The position numbers and the translations under genes are program-made. Positions 1 to 8,715 of a stretch of DNA of 64,000 nt are shown here, one piece after another. The notes beneath the pieces were generated by a model. That model was given only the letters and a program-made list of their open reading frames with translations, was not told where the DNA came from and searched no databases. The stretch spans positions 62,001 through 126,000 of the forward strand of contig NZ_JACVVX010000008.1 of the NCBI RefSeq assembly GCF_014534685.1. Reading direction: 5' to 3'. This stretch comes from Oryzicola mucosus (GTDB lineage: Bacteria > Pseudomonadota > Alphaproteobacteria > Rhizobiales > Rhizobiaceae). Each line of letters opens with the position of its first letter. Within the stretch, counting starts at the first letter, position 1.

Positions 1-1
1 C

Positions 2-694
2 ACACTTGAAGCGCTTTCGGTGCCCACCGCGCTGTGCCGCATCGTCGAAGGCGAGAACGGCCACGCGGATGTGCGTGTCGTCGATGGGAACCGGGAGTTC
101 GTGTTCTCCAACAAGGGTGGCGTCGCGCGGGAACATCCTTTCATGCCTGCACAAGCCGACCTCGACTACATTGCCAGCTTCGCGCTGGTGCACACCAGTT
201 GCTACAGCCACCTCAACGTGCATCTCGCGACGTTCAAAGCGGCGAGCCGGTTGATATCCTACGATTTCTCCTATCGCTGGCAGGTCGACGATCTGATCGG
301 ACCGGTCGCACCGCATCTCGACTTCGCGGCGCTGTCCGCAGGCGATGTCGGCCGCGAACGCGCCGTCTCCGTGCTGCGTGAAACCATCGCGCAGGGCTGC
401 GGTTTGGCACTGGCGACGTTGGGGCCGGAGGGTGCAGTCGCTTACAATGGTATTGATTTCATCTCTGTGCCGCCAAAACCGACACAGGTTGTCGACACGC
501 TCGGTGCGGGCGATGCCTTCATCACAGCGACGCTTCTGTCTCTCACGGCCAGCGGCTGGAAGCGTGGAAGCCGCCTGCCAGCCGCCACAATTCGCACCGC
601 AATGGAAAAAGGCGCGGATTTCGCCGCCGACATCTGCCGGATTGAGGGCGCATTCGGCCATTCCGCAGCCATTCCCGCTGAAACCCCGGTCTGA
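2..694 (+). CDS. PfkB-family sugar kinase, fructoselysine 6-kinase-like (5' end missing)
   Basis: The reading frame is already open at the left edge, so the N-terminus lies outside the window and about 230 residues are visible. The C-terminal PfkB signature DTLGAGDAF (near bases 493-519) supplies the catalytic Asp and the anion hole for ATP-dependent phosphorylation. The middle (YDFSYRW, then PHLDFAALSA) resembles E. coli FrlD, which phosphorylates fructoselysine, more than ribokinase or fructokinase; this is from memory of the family. The gene ends 6 bp before a peptide-type ABC transporter operon on the same strand, so the imported compound may be an Amadori product or similar amino-sugar conjugate. 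The substrate is inferred; the PfkB assignment is firm. Confidence 0.8.
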   Translation, partial: TLEALSVPTALCRIVEGENGHADVRVVDGNREFVFSNKGGVAREHPFMPAQADLDYIASFALVHTSCYSHLNVHLATFKAASRLISYDFSYRWQVDDLIGPVAPHLDFAALSAGDVGRERAVSVLRETIAQGCGLALATLGPEGAVAYNGIDFISVPPKPTQVVDTLGAGDAFITATLLSLTASGWKRGSRLPAATIRTAMEKGADFAADICRIEGAFGHSAAIPAETPV

Positions 695-700
695 GGCGCG

Positions 701-2407
701 ATGCTCGAAGTCAGGAACCTTTCGATAGCCTTCAAGACCAGCGCAGGGTTAAAGCCCGCCGTGCGCGGCATCGACTTTACCATCAATCCGGGCGAAATCC
801 TTGGGCTGGTCGGCGAAAGCGGCAGCGGCAAGACGATCACTTCGCTCGGTGTCATGGGCCTGTTGCCGCCCAATGCCGTTGTGACCGCCGGCGAAGTTCT
901 GGTCGACGGGGTTGACATGCTCAAGCTGTCGCCAGCCGAACTGCGCAAGCTTCGCGGTCGTCACGTGGCGATGATTTTCCAGGACCCGATGGCGTCGTTG
1001 GACCCGATCTTTACGTGCGGCGACCAGATCGTCGAGGCGATCCTGTTGCACGAGAATATCAGTAAGACACAAGCCCGCAGGAAAGCGCTCGAACTCCTCG
1101 AAAAGGTTCATATTCCCGATCCGGCGCGGACGATGCGTTCCTATCCGCACGAGTTATCGGGCGGGCAGTGCCAGCGCGTGATGATCGCCATGGCGGTATC
1201 CTGCAAGCCGCGCATCATCATTGCAGACGAACCCACCACGGCGCTCGATGTGACCGTGCAGAAACAGGTTCTCGACCTGCTGCGCGGGCTGAACCAGGAG
1301 GTCGGCGCCGCGATCCTGCTCATTACGCACGATCTCGGCGTCATCTATGAGGTCGCCGACCGTGTCGTGGTGATGTATGCCGGCGAAAAAATGGAAGAGG
1401 CAACCACGCAGGACCTCTTCACCAACCCCAAAAGCGACTACGCCAAGGCGCTGATCGACTCCATGCCGGCGCTCGGCAGCAAGCATGGCCGCCTGCCGGT
1501 GATCGAGCGCGACGATGCCGGCAATGTTCGCAGCGTACGGCCCGAGCCACGAATCCGTCCCGCCCAAGCCGGTCCTGTGCCGGACAGTGCCGGCAGGGTA
1601 CCGCTGCTCGAACTCAGGGAACTGTGCAAGTCCTACTGGGTGAAACCTTCGCCGCTTTCCACACCGGTGGAGATGCGGGCGGTCGACAAGGTCAGTTTCG
1701 CCATCGCTCCGCGCACCACGCTCGGCCTGGTCGGCGAATCCGGCTGCGGCAAGACCACGCTGTCGCGCGCGGTGATAAGGCTGTCAAATCCGGATTCCGG
1801 CCAGATCCTGTTCAAAGGCAAGGACATCGCCAAACTGTCCGAAAGCGAGATGCTGCCGTTCCGGCGCGAAATCGCGATGGTGTTTCAGAATCCCTACGGC
1901 TCGCTTAATCCGCGCCAGACCGTGTCCGATCTTGTCGCCGCACCCATGATAATCGTCGGCGAGGGCGATTCCGGCGAGCGCGGCAGGCGCGTTGCCCATC
2001 TGCTCGACGCTGTGGGACTGCCAAGGTCCGCTGCGAGCAAGTATCCGCACGAATTTTCCGGGGGACAGCGTCAGCGTATCGCGGTCGCCCGCGCTCTGGC
2101 GCTGAAGCCCTCGCTTGTCATTTGCGACGAGGCCGTCTCGGCACTCGACGTGTCCGTCCAGGCGCAAGTGCTCAACCTGCTTAAGGACCTCCAGGTGGAG
2201 TTCGACCTGACCTATCTCTTCATTTCGCACGACCTCTCTGTGGTCGAGCATGTCAGCGACACTGTCGCCGTCATGCAGAAGGGCCGCATCGTCGAATACG
2301 GCCCCGCAGACGGCATCTTCGCCGCGCCGAAGGACCCTTATACGCGCATGCTGCTCGATGCGGTGCCGACCATCGGCGTTGAGCGCGCGGAAAGGGGGGC
2401 TTTGTGA
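701..2407 (+). CDS. Peptide/opine-type ABC transporter, fused double ATP-binding protein
   Basis: A 568-residue protein carrying two complete ABC ATPase domains in tandem, equivalent to DppD+DppF or GsiA. The first has Walker A GESGSGKT (residues 38-45), signature LSGGQCQR and Walker B IIIADEPT. The second has [16 protein letters not shown] and [12 protein letters not shown], where the usual DEP is DEA. Each half ends with the [10 protein letters not shown]-type segment and an oligopeptide-family C-terminal extension. It would drive import by the two permeases that follow, the first overlapping it by the GTGA at 2404-2407. The substrate cannot be read from the ATPase. It probably belongs to one operon with the kinase upstream. 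Confidence 0.93.
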   Translation: MLEVRNLSIAFKTSAGLKPAVRGIDFTINPGEILGLVGESGSGKTITSLGVMGLLPPNAVVTAGEVLVDGVDMLKLSPAELRKLRGRHVAMIFQDPMASLDPIFTCGDQIVEAILLHENISKTQARRKALELLEKVHIPDPARTMRSYPHELSGGQCQRVMIAMAVSCKPRIIIADEPTTALDVTVQKQVLDLLRGLNQEVGAAILLITHDLGVIYEVADRVVVMYAGEKMEEATTQDLFTNPKSDYAKALIDSMPALGSKHGRLPVIERDDAGNVRSVRPEPRIRPAQAGPVPDSAGRVPLLELRELCKSYWVKPSPLSTPVEMRAVDKVSFAIAPRTTLGLVGESGCGKTTLSRAVIRLSNPDSGQILFKGKDIAKLSESEMLPFRREIAMVFQNPYGSLNPRQTVSDLVAAPMIIVGEGDSGERGRRVAHLLDAVGLPRSAASKYPHEFSGGQRQRIAVARALALKPSLVICDEAVSALDVSVQAQVLNLLKDLQVEFDLTYLFISHDLSVVEHVSDTVAVMQKGRIVEYGPADGIFAAPKDPYTRMLLDAVPTIGVERAERGAL

Positions 2408-3381
2408 ACCCCTCCATCGCCGGCGCGCTTCTTCTCGTCTGCCGCAAGCTCTTGACCGCCTTTGTCCAGCTTCTGGTTGTCGCCACCTTGATCTTCTCGG
2501 TCATGTACATCATGCCCGGCGATCCGGTGCTGCTGCTTCTGGGTGCAGAAAGCAACCCGTCGCCGGAGGCGGTCGCCTCCATGCGCAGCCAGCTCGGTCT
2601 GGACCAGCCGGTGCTCACCCAGTATTTCACCTGGCTCTGGAATGCGCTGCACCTGGATTTCGGCAACTCGCTGACCAACGGTTATCCTGTCTCGAGCTAT
2701 GTACTCGCCAACCTGCCGCGCACACTGGAGCTGGCTTTCGCGGCCATAATCGTCGCCACTTTGATCGGCGTCCCGCTGGGCATCGCGGCCGCGTTGAAGC
2801 GTGGGTCGATGCGCGACACCGTGCTGACCTCCATCGCGACCGTCGGCATCTCGGTGCCGGTCTATATCCTCGGCACGCTGATGGTGCTGTTCTTCTCGAT
2901 CAAGCTCGGCTGGCTGCCGGCGAGCGGCTACACCGACATATCGCGCAACGTGGTTGAGCACTTCCGCAAGCTCGCACTGCCTGCTCTGGCGCTCGGCTTC
3001 GGCCTTGCTGCCTCCATCGCCCGCATGACGCGGTCTTCGATGCTGGAGATCCTGGGCCGTGATTTCGTCCGCGCGCTGCGAGCCAAGGGCATGCCAGAGA
3101 GGCGCATCATATGGCAGCATGTGCTGCGCAATGCGGCAATTCCCATCGTCACCATCATCGGCCTGCAACTCGGCAACCTGATGGGTGGCACGGTTCTGGT
3201 CGAGGCGATGTTCAACTGGCCGGGCCTAAGCACGCTTCTCGTCGGCGCAGTGTCGGCCCGCAACTATCCGCTGGTGCAAGGTGCGATGCTCGCCATCGCC
3301 GCACTCTTCATTGTCATCAACCTCGCGGTTGAGCTGTTCTACAGCCTGCTCGACCCGCGCATCCGGAGGAAGCGCTCGTGA
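2404..3381 (+). CDS. ABC transporter permease, DppB/GsiC type
   Basis: An inner-membrane permease of 325 residues, the usual DppB length. An N-terminal transmembrane helix precedes the PGDPVLLLLG segment and a periplasmic loop, and five further hydrophobic helices follow. The EAA loop that contacts the ATPase is visible as a region ending RALRAKGMPERRIIWQHVLRNA. It starts with GTG inside the GTGA overlap with the ATPase gene and itself overlaps the next permease gene by GTGA, so the genes are translationally coupled. It forms a heterodimer with the DppC-like subunit downstream. Confidence 0.93.
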   Translation: MNPSIAGALLLVCRKLLTAFVQLLVVATLIFSVMYIMPGDPVLLLLGAESNPSPEAVASMRSQLGLDQPVLTQYFTWLWNALHLDFGNSLTNGYPVSSYVLANLPRTLELAFAAIIVATLIGVPLGIAAALKRGSMRDTVLTSIATVGISVPVYILGTLMVLFFSIKLGWLPASGYTDISRNVVEHFRKLALPALALGFGLAASIARMTRSSMLEILGRDFVRALRAKGMPERRIIWQHVLRNAAIPIVTIIGLQLGNLMGGTVLVEAMFNWPGLSTLLVGAVSARNYPLVQGAMLAIAALFIVINLAVELFYSLLDPRIRRKRS

Positions 3382-4214
3382 CCGCTAGAGTCCTCCGCAT
3401 CGCGCGTAGCCAACCTGCCTTCATGGTGAGCCTGACGGTGCTTGCTGCCGTCATCTTCATGGCGATATTCGGCGCCTGGCTGGCACCCCAAGACCCATTC
3501 GCCATCAACCCCTCCGCCGTCAACCAGGGCAGCTCGGCCCAGCATTGGCTCGGCACCGACGAGTTCGGCCGTGACCTTCTGAGCCGCCTCCTGATCGGCA
3601 TTCAACCCACTATGCTGGTTGCTATCGGAGCGACCGCAATAGCCGGCGTCTTCGGCTCGCTTCTCGGCATTGCCGGCGCCTATGGGCGGCCGTGGCTGTC
3701 CTTCCTCATTATGCGCAGCGTGGACATCATGTTGAGCTTCCCTCCGATCCTGTTGGCGCTGCTCGCTGTCGGCTTCTGGGAAAGCGGGGTTCTCAGCCTC
3801 GCGGTGGTGATCGGCGTGCTCTATATCCCGCATTTCGCCCGCGTTGCGCATTCCGCCACATTGCAGGTGACGCGCCAGGAATTCATGGAAGCGGAGCGAG
3901 CAATGGGCGCATCGGTGCGCCGCGTCGTCTTCACCGCGATACTGCCCAACATCCTGTCGCCGTTGGTGGTTCAGGCAACATTGACGGTGGCTGCCGCCAT
4001 CCTTCTGGAATCCGGCCTGAGCTTTCTCGGTCTGGGCATTGTTCCGCCGGAGCCGTCATGGGGCCAGATGATCGGAACCGCGCGTGGCTATCTCGCGCAG
4101 AACCCGATGTACGTCATCTGGCCCTCACTTCTTCTCGCGCTGACGGTCCTTGCCATCAATGTGGTGGGCGATCGGCTGCGCGACATTCTCGATCCACGTC
4201 TCAGGGAGGAATAG
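3378..4214 (+). CDS. ABC transporter permease, DppC/GsiD type
   Basis: A 278-residue inner-membrane permease. The N-terminal LAPQDP and GTDEFGRDLLSRLL motifs are the hallmark of the DppC family, and the EAA loop (MEAERAMGASVRRVVFTAILPN) precedes the characteristic SGLSFLGLGIVPPEPSWG stretch. It uses a GTG start overlapping the stop of the preceding permease. It would be the second half of the membrane channel of this peptide- or opine-type importer. Confidence 0.93.
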   Translation: MTARVLRIARSQPAFMVSLTVLAAVIFMAIFGAWLAPQDPFAINPSAVNQGSSAQHWLGTDEFGRDLLSRLLIGIQPTMLVAIGATAIAGVFGSLLGIAGAYGRPWLSFLIMRSVDIMLSFPPILLALLAVGFWESGVLSLAVVIGVLYIPHFARVAHSATLQVTRQEFMEAERAMGASVRRVVFTAILPNILSPLVVQATLTVAAAILLESGLSFLGLGIVPPEPSWGQMIGTARGYLAQNPMYVIWPSLLLALTVLAINVVGDRLRDILDPRLREE

Positions 4215-4264
4215 CCAGCATGGATACGATACACGTCACAATCAAAGCAATAAGGGGTAACATC

Positions 4265-5800
4265 GTGAAAAAAAGGGTTCTCGGGGCGCTCTTCGCCCTC
4301 GCATCGGGCTTCGTCGCGCAGCAGGCCCTCGCGGCCGAAGGCGGTACGGTCTATTTCGGTCTGTCTGGCGAACCGTCGACGCTCGACAGCACCATCAATG
4401 CCGGTACGCCCGCTCGCACCATTCGCCTTGCGATTCATCGCGGCCTGGTCAATTACGGTCCTGACGGCAAGCTATCGCAGGAGCTGGCGGAATCTTACGA
4501 CGTTTCCGCGGATGCGCTCACCTACACCTTCAAGCTGCGCGACGCGAAATTCCACGACGGCTCGCCGGTCACTGCCGAAGACGTCAAAGCCTCGATCGAG
4601 CGCGTCACCGCTGAAGGAAGCAAGGCGACCTATCGCAACGAGCTAGGCGTGATCAAGTCGATCGAGACGCCCGATGCCAAAACCGTCACGCTAACGCTGG
4701 CAAAGCCGTTTGTTCCACTGATCCATTATCTGGCCTTGCCGGAATCGGCGATAGTGCCCGCCGCTTGGATCAAGGAACATGGCACCGACCCGAATGCCAC
4801 GCCGGTTGGCGCAGGCCCCTTCAAATTCTCGAACTGGGAACGCGGCCGCGAGCTAACCGTCGAGAAGTTCGATGAATACTACAAGCAGGACAAGCCGCAT
4901 CTCGATGACGTGCACTACGTCTTCTACGCGGATGAAAACACCCGGGTGAACGCGCTCAAGTCGGGCGATGTCGATATCATCGACTACGTCCCATGGAAGG
5001 ACGCAGCGTCCATAGAAGCCGATCCGGAGCTGAAGCTTGAAAGCACGACCGGCCCGTTCATGATGCTGCAATTCAACACCCAATTCGAACCTTTCTCGAA
5101 GCCGGAAGTGCGTCAGGCGATTTCCTATGCCATCGATCGCGCAGCAATCATCAACACAGCCTTCAATGGCCGTGGCACGCCGCTGTTTGGTCTTGCCATA
5201 CCGGAGGGCTATATGGGCTACTCGAAGGACAAGGCGAATTACTTCAGCCATGACGTCGAGAAAGCCAAGGACATGCTCGCCAAGGCGGGCTATCCCAACG
5301 GCTTCGAAGCGCGCTTGCTCGCAACCTCGCAATATGGCTTCCACAACAACACGGCCATCGCCGTGCAGGCCGAACTGGCTAAGATCGGCATCAAGCTCAA
5401 TCTCGACCTGCCGGACTGGTCGGGCCGCATCGCTAAAAACAATGCCGGCGACTACGACCTTCTGGTCGCGGGAACCGCGGGCGATATCGCCGATCCGGAT
5501 TGGCTGAGCAATTTCTTCTATGGCGGCTCGCAACTCGTTCGACTCAACAACTCGGCTCACTTCAATGATGCGGTCATCAACGACCTGCTCGACAAGGGCC
5601 GCGTGACGCTCGACGCCACCGAGCGGGAGAAGATTTACAGCCAGTTCGTCGACCGCGCGCTGGAGGAGTCGCCCTTCGTTTATCTGATGTGGCGCGACCA
5701 GAGCTTTGGACTGCGCAAGAACGTCAAGGGCTTTACCAATATTCCAGGCTTCCTGACCTTCCAGTCGGGCATCACCATCGAAAACACAGAGCTGGAATAA
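4265..5800 (+). CDS. Extracellular solute-binding protein family 5 (DppA-like)
   Basis: A secreted periplasmic binding protein of about 511 residues for the transporter encoded just upstream. I chose GTG 4265 because AAGGGGT (4252-4258) sits 6 bp before it and it begins a clean Sec signal peptide (MKKRVLGAL, cleavage near ALAAEGG). An in-frame ATG at 4220 would add a hydrophilic 15-residue extension. Family-5 features include YTFKLRDAKFHDGSPVTAEDVKAS and a C-terminal region with LMWRDQSF. Unusually for such operons, the binding protein is the last gene (ATPase, permease, permease, binding protein). A strong hairpin follows the stop. Confidence 0.92.
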   Translation: MKKRVLGALFALASGFVAQQALAAEGGTVYFGLSGEPSTLDSTINAGTPARTIRLAIHRGLVNYGPDGKLSQELAESYDVSADALTYTFKLRDAKFHDGSPVTAEDVKASIERVTAEGSKATYRNELGVIKSIETPDAKTVTLTLAKPFVPLIHYLALPESAIVPAAWIKEHGTDPNATPVGAGPFKFSNWERGRELTVEKFDEYYKQDKPHLDDVHYVFYADENTRVNALKSGDVDIIDYVPWKDAASIEADPELKLESTTGPFMMLQFNTQFEPFSKPEVRQAISYAIDRAAIINTAFNGRGTPLFGLAIPEGYMGYSKDKANYFSHDVEKAKDMLAKAGYPNGFEARLLATSQYGFHNNTAIAVQAELAKIGIKLNLDLPDWSGRIAKNNAGDYDLLVAGTAGDIADPDWLSNFFYGGSQLVRLNNSAHFNDAVINDLLDKGRVTLDATEREKIYSQFVDRALEESPFVYLMWRDQSFGLRKNVKGFTNIPGFLTFQSGITIENTELE

Positions 5801-5836
5801 CGGCGTCAGATCAACTCAGTCGCAATACCAGCGGAC

Positions 5837-5865
5837 AATGCCCCGGTTCTTGGAACCGGGGCATT
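5837..5865. terminator. Bidirectional intrinsic terminator
   Basis: A perfect 13-bp inverted repeat (AATGCCCCGGTTC / GAACCGGGGCATT) with a 3-nt loop lies between the convergent binding-protein gene (ends 5800) and permease gene (ends 5867). T-rich sequence follows on the plus side (TTTCTATTTT), and AATGCC/GGCATT flanks make it usable in both directions. Confidence 0.85.
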
Positions 5866-5866
5866 T

Positions 5867-6661
5867 CTATTTTACGAACGCCTTTCCTAGGCCCATTGCT
5901 CGCTCTACGATCATGATGACGCCGAGCGTGAGCAGGATCAGCAGTGCTGACGCTGCAGCAACCAGCGGGTCCGCCTGGTTATAGACGTAGTTATAAAGCT
6001 CGACAGGCAGCGTGCTGATGCGCGGTCCGGTCAGGAACAGCGTGATCACCACTTCGTCGAAGGAGACGAGGAAGCACAGTGCTGCCGCGGCCACGATGCC
6101 GGGCACCAGCATCGGCACCGTAATGCGGAAGAATACGGTAAGCGGCTTGGCGCCGAGCGTACGGGCCGCCTCTTCGCAGGCCTTGTCCTGAGTGCTCAAT
6201 GACACCGCCAGCACCCGCAGCGCATAGGGCAGCGTCACCACCAGATGAGCGAAGACCAGCCCTTGCATCGTCGCCAGCAGGCCGAAAGAGGCGAACACGA
6301 TGAGAATGGCAAGTCCGAGCACGATGGTGGGCAGAAGCAGAGGCGCCGTAAAGAGATTGAACAGCAGGTCGCGTCCGGCAAATCGGAGCCGCGTCATCAC
6401 CCAGGCGGCAGGCACCGCGATGACGATCGACAACACGGTGACGATTGCGGCCAACGACAGGCTCGTCCAGAACGCTTTCAACATCTGGTTGTTGGCAAAC
6501 AGCGCCGAATACCAGCGAGTCGACCAAAAGGTTGGCGGGAAGCGCAACACCTGATCGCCCGAAAATGACAGCGGGAAAACCAGGATTACAGGTGCAAGAA
6601 GGTATATGAACAGCACGAAGACGAGAATGCGCATCGGCCAGGAAGTCTTGTGGATTTCCAT
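5867..6661 (-). CDS. ABC transporter permease, PotC-like (spermidine/putrescine type)
   Basis: A 264-residue inner-membrane permease with about six transmembrane helices. The EAA loop (EEAARTLGAKPLTVFFRITVPMLVPGI) and the following LCFLVSFDEVVITLFL stretch are typical of the PotC/YdcV group that moves polyamines, 2-aminoethylphosphonate or iron. It is the last gene of a minus-strand operon (binding protein, ATPase, permease, permease), 9 bp after the PotB-like gene, and ends at the shared terminator. The ligand is not determined by sequence. Confidence 0.9.
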   Translation of the reverse strand: MEIHKTSWPMRILVFVLFIYLLAPVILVFPLSFSGDQVLRFPPTFWSTRWYSALFANNQMLKAFWTSLSLAAIVTVLSIVIAVPAAWVMTRLRFAGRDLLFNLFTAPLLLPTIVLGLAILIVFASFGLLATMQGLVFAHLVVTLPYALRVLAVSLSTQDKACEEAARTLGAKPLTVFFRITVPMLVPGIVAAAALCFLVSFDEVVITLFLTGPRISTLPVELYNYVYNQADPLVAAASALLILLTLGVIMIVERAMGLGKAFVK

Positions 6662-6670
6662 GGTTCCCTC

Positions 6671-7540
6671 CTAATCCAGACGCCGCAACACGACCGAATA
6701 GGCCCAGAGCGCAGCACCGAAGACGATGAGCACCAGCATCGACAGCGTTGAAGCGAGCGGCCAGTTGAGCGTGACGATGGCTTGGTCGTAAATCTCGGTC
6801 GCCAGCAGGAAGACCCGTCCACCGCCCATTAGCTTTGGCGTGATGAAGGATGAAACAGCCAGTACGAAACAGAGCAGGCAGCCGAGCGCAATGCCGGGGA
6901 GCGTCAGAGGCAGGATAACCTTGGTAAAGGTGCGCGCCGGCGTTGCCCCAAGCGTGCGTGCGGCTTCTTCCACCCGCGGATCGAGCCGCCCGAAGCCCGC
7001 CATCAGCGCCAGGATCATATAGGGCATCAGGATTTCTGTCAGGCCGATGAAGACGCCCTTGATATTGAACATCAGGCTCGGTGCGGGCAGGCCGACGGCC
7101 TTGATGGCGCTGACCACCGGGCCGTCATCGATAAGAATGGCAATCCACCCATAGGTGCGTACGACGGCGGAGGTCAACAGCGGCGAGATGACGAGCACGG
7201 TGAGAAAGGTGCGCCAAGCTCCCGACGCCCTATGGAGGTATAGCGCGATTGGATACGAGGCGATGAGTGTCGTCAGCGTGATCGCCAGGCTGATCCAAAC
7301 GGAGTTGAAGACCAGTTCGAGATAGAACCGATCGCTGAGCAGACCGGCCCAATTCTCCCAGGTAAAGACAGTCTCTATGCCGCCACCGATGCGTGACCTG
7401 TTGAAGGAATAGCGAGCAAGGTTCAGAACGGGCAGGATAAAACCGATCGCATTGATAAGGGCAATGGGCAGCAGCAGCAGGATGGCGAGTTCGCCGTCGC
7501 GCCATTGGCGGGGAGGAGCGGAGGCTGAAACGGCGCTCAT
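6671..7540 (-). CDS. ABC transporter permease, PotB-like
   Basis: A 289-residue permease of the PotB/YdcU type, with an N-terminal cytoplasmic segment, a first helix (LLLLPIALINAIGFILPV) and five more. The coupling loop is EEAARTLGATPARTFTKVILPLTLPGIA and is followed by FVLAVSSFITPKLMGG, characteristic of the family. Its ATG overlaps the stop of the ATPase gene (ATGA at 7537-7540), implying translational coupling. It pairs with the downstream PotC-like permease. Confidence 0.9.
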   Translation of the reverse strand: MSAVSASAPPRQWRDGELAILLLLPIALINAIGFILPVLNLARYSFNRSRIGGGIETVFTWENWAGLLSDRFYLELVFNSVWISLAITLTTLIASYPIALYLHRASGAWRTFLTVLVISPLLTSAVVRTYGWIAILIDDGPVVSAIKAVGLPAPSLMFNIKGVFIGLTEILMPYMILALMAGFGRLDPRVEEAARTLGATPARTFTKVILPLTLPGIALGCLLCFVLAVSSFITPKLMGGGRVFLLATEIYDQAIVTLNWPLASTLSMLVLIVFGAALWAYSVVLRRLD

Positions 7541-8604
7541 TTTTCGCCCGCCGGATAAACGAGGGTGTCTTCCGCAGACCAGCCAAGCGTTACCTTGTCG
7601 CTGACAGCGAGCGGACGGCGGTCGCGTCGCGTTGCCTCTTCCACGACGACCTCTTCGTCGTCGACCCGCACCCCGTATTGCACGAGGTCGCCGATGAAGG
7701 TGATGCTCGATACTGTGCCCTGGACTTCGTTTGCGGCGTCGGCAGTCTCCTGCAAGCGAATGCGGTGCGGCCGAACAAGCACATCCACTGCACCCGGCGC
7801 GAGCGTCGTGGCGGAGCGCAATTGCTGTCCCGCTGCCGTCAGCACGCCTTCGGACGTGATCCTGCCCTTGAGGCGGTTGGTGCGGCCGACGAAATTGGCG
7901 ACGAAGGCGGTTGCCGGCCGTTCATAAACTTCGGTCGGCGTGCCGAACTGCTCGACGTTGCCGCCGCGCATAACCACGACACGATCGCACATGGAGAGCG
8001 CCTCAACCTGATCGTGGGTGACGAAGACAGCGGTGATGCCGCTTTGCTGCTGCAAGGCGCGGATCTGTACCCGCATCTCGTCGCGCAGCTTGGCATCGAG
8101 ATTCGATAACGGCTCGTCGAGCAGCAGGATCGACGGCTCGATGACAAGAGCGCGGGCAAGTGCGACACGTTGTTGTTGTCCGCCGGACAGTTCCTTTGGC
8201 TTGCGATGGGAGAGATGGCCCAGCTGTACCATCTCCAGCGCCTGGGCAGCCCGGGCTTCGGCGTCGCGGCCCGACACTTTGCGCATCTGAAGGCCAAAGG
8301 CGACGTTGCGCGACACATTCATATGCGGAAACAGCGCATAGCTCTGGAACACCATTCCCATGTCTCGATCATGGATTGGAAGGTGGGTGATGTCCCGCCC
8401 TCCCACGATGATCCGGCCTTGCGAGGGTTTGTTAAGGCCGGCGATAACGCGCAAGGTCGTGGTCTTGCCGCATCCCGATGGGCCTAGAAAGGCGACCATC
8501 TCGCCTTTGCGCACTGACAGATCGAGTGAGGGGATCACATTGACGTTGCCGAAGCTGACGCCAATTTCTTGCAGTCTGAGATGTTCTTCGGGGGCGGACG
8601 ACAT
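7537..8604 (-). CDS. ABC transporter ATP-binding protein, PotA-like
   Basis: A 355-residue ATPase of the PotA/FbpC class. Walker A GPSGCGKT, Q-loop MVFQSYALFPHMNV, signature LSGGQQQR, Walker B ILLLDEPLSNLD and the switch VTHDQVEAL are all present. A C-terminal TOBE domain (about residues 275-350) is typical of importers with PotB/C permeases. AGGAGGT lies 7 bp before the ATG. It is separated from the upstream binding-protein gene by a hairpin and a palindromic repeat, so it is likely expressed at a lower level. Confidence 0.92.
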   Translation of the reverse strand: MSSAPEEHLRLQEIGVSFGNVNVIPSLDLSVRKGEMVAFLGPSGCGKTTTLRVIAGLNKPSQGRIIVGGRDITHLPIHDRDMGMVFQSYALFPHMNVSRNVAFGLQMRKVSGRDAEARAAQALEMVQLGHLSHRKPKELSGGQQQRVALARALVIEPSILLLDEPLSNLDAKLRDEMRVQIRALQQQSGITAVFVTHDQVEALSMCDRVVVMRGGNVEQFGTPTEVYERPATAFVANFVGRTNRLKGRITSEGVLTAAGQQLRSATTLAPGAVDVLVRPHRIRLQETADAANEVQGTVSSITFIGDLVQYGVRVDDEEVVVEEATRRDRRPLAVSDKVTLGWSAEDTLVYPAGEK

Positions 8605-8623
8605 AGCAGGCTACCTCCTAGAG

Positions 8624-8675
8624 GCAATTCCAGGACGGATGGACAGCGGTTAGCCGCAAGGAATCGCATAAAATA
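8624..8675. repeat. Short rhizobial-type palindromic repeat, copy 1
   Basis: GCAATTCCAG (8624-8633) and the inexact partner GGAATCGCATAAAA (from 8660) flank about 26 nt containing CAGCGGTT. The layout matches a second element at 10507-10560 and a repeat I associate with intergenic regions of Rhizobiales genomes. It lies between the binding-protein and ATPase genes of the PotABCD-like operon. The family assignment is from memory. Confidence 0.45.
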
Positions 8676-8678
8676 TTA

Positions 8679-8709
8679 GATGGAGCATTTCCGTTGGAAA
8701 TGCTCCATC
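8679..8709 (-). terminator. Hairpin between binding-protein and ATPase genes (attenuator-like)
   Basis: A perfect 14-bp stem (GATGGAGCATTTCC with its complement) and a 3-nt loop start 7 bp beyond the stop of the minus-strand binding-protein gene. The minus-strand continuation TAATATTTTAT is T-rich. This would stop part of the transcription and protect the upstream mRNA, giving more binding protein than ATPase or permease. Confidence 0.75.
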
Positions 8710-8715
8710 GTGATA

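Noticed and set aside
2338-3168. Minus-strand frame of 276 codons
   Set aside because: It lies opposite the ATPase and permease genes, is full of His/Arg/Gln/Asp low-complexity sequence and has no motif.
3692-4264. N-terminal extension of the binding-protein frame, giving a 702-residue protein
   Set aside because: It runs in another frame through the conserved DppC-type permease gene and lacks any signal peptide; GTG 4265 with a good ribosome-binding site and Sec signal is clearly the start.
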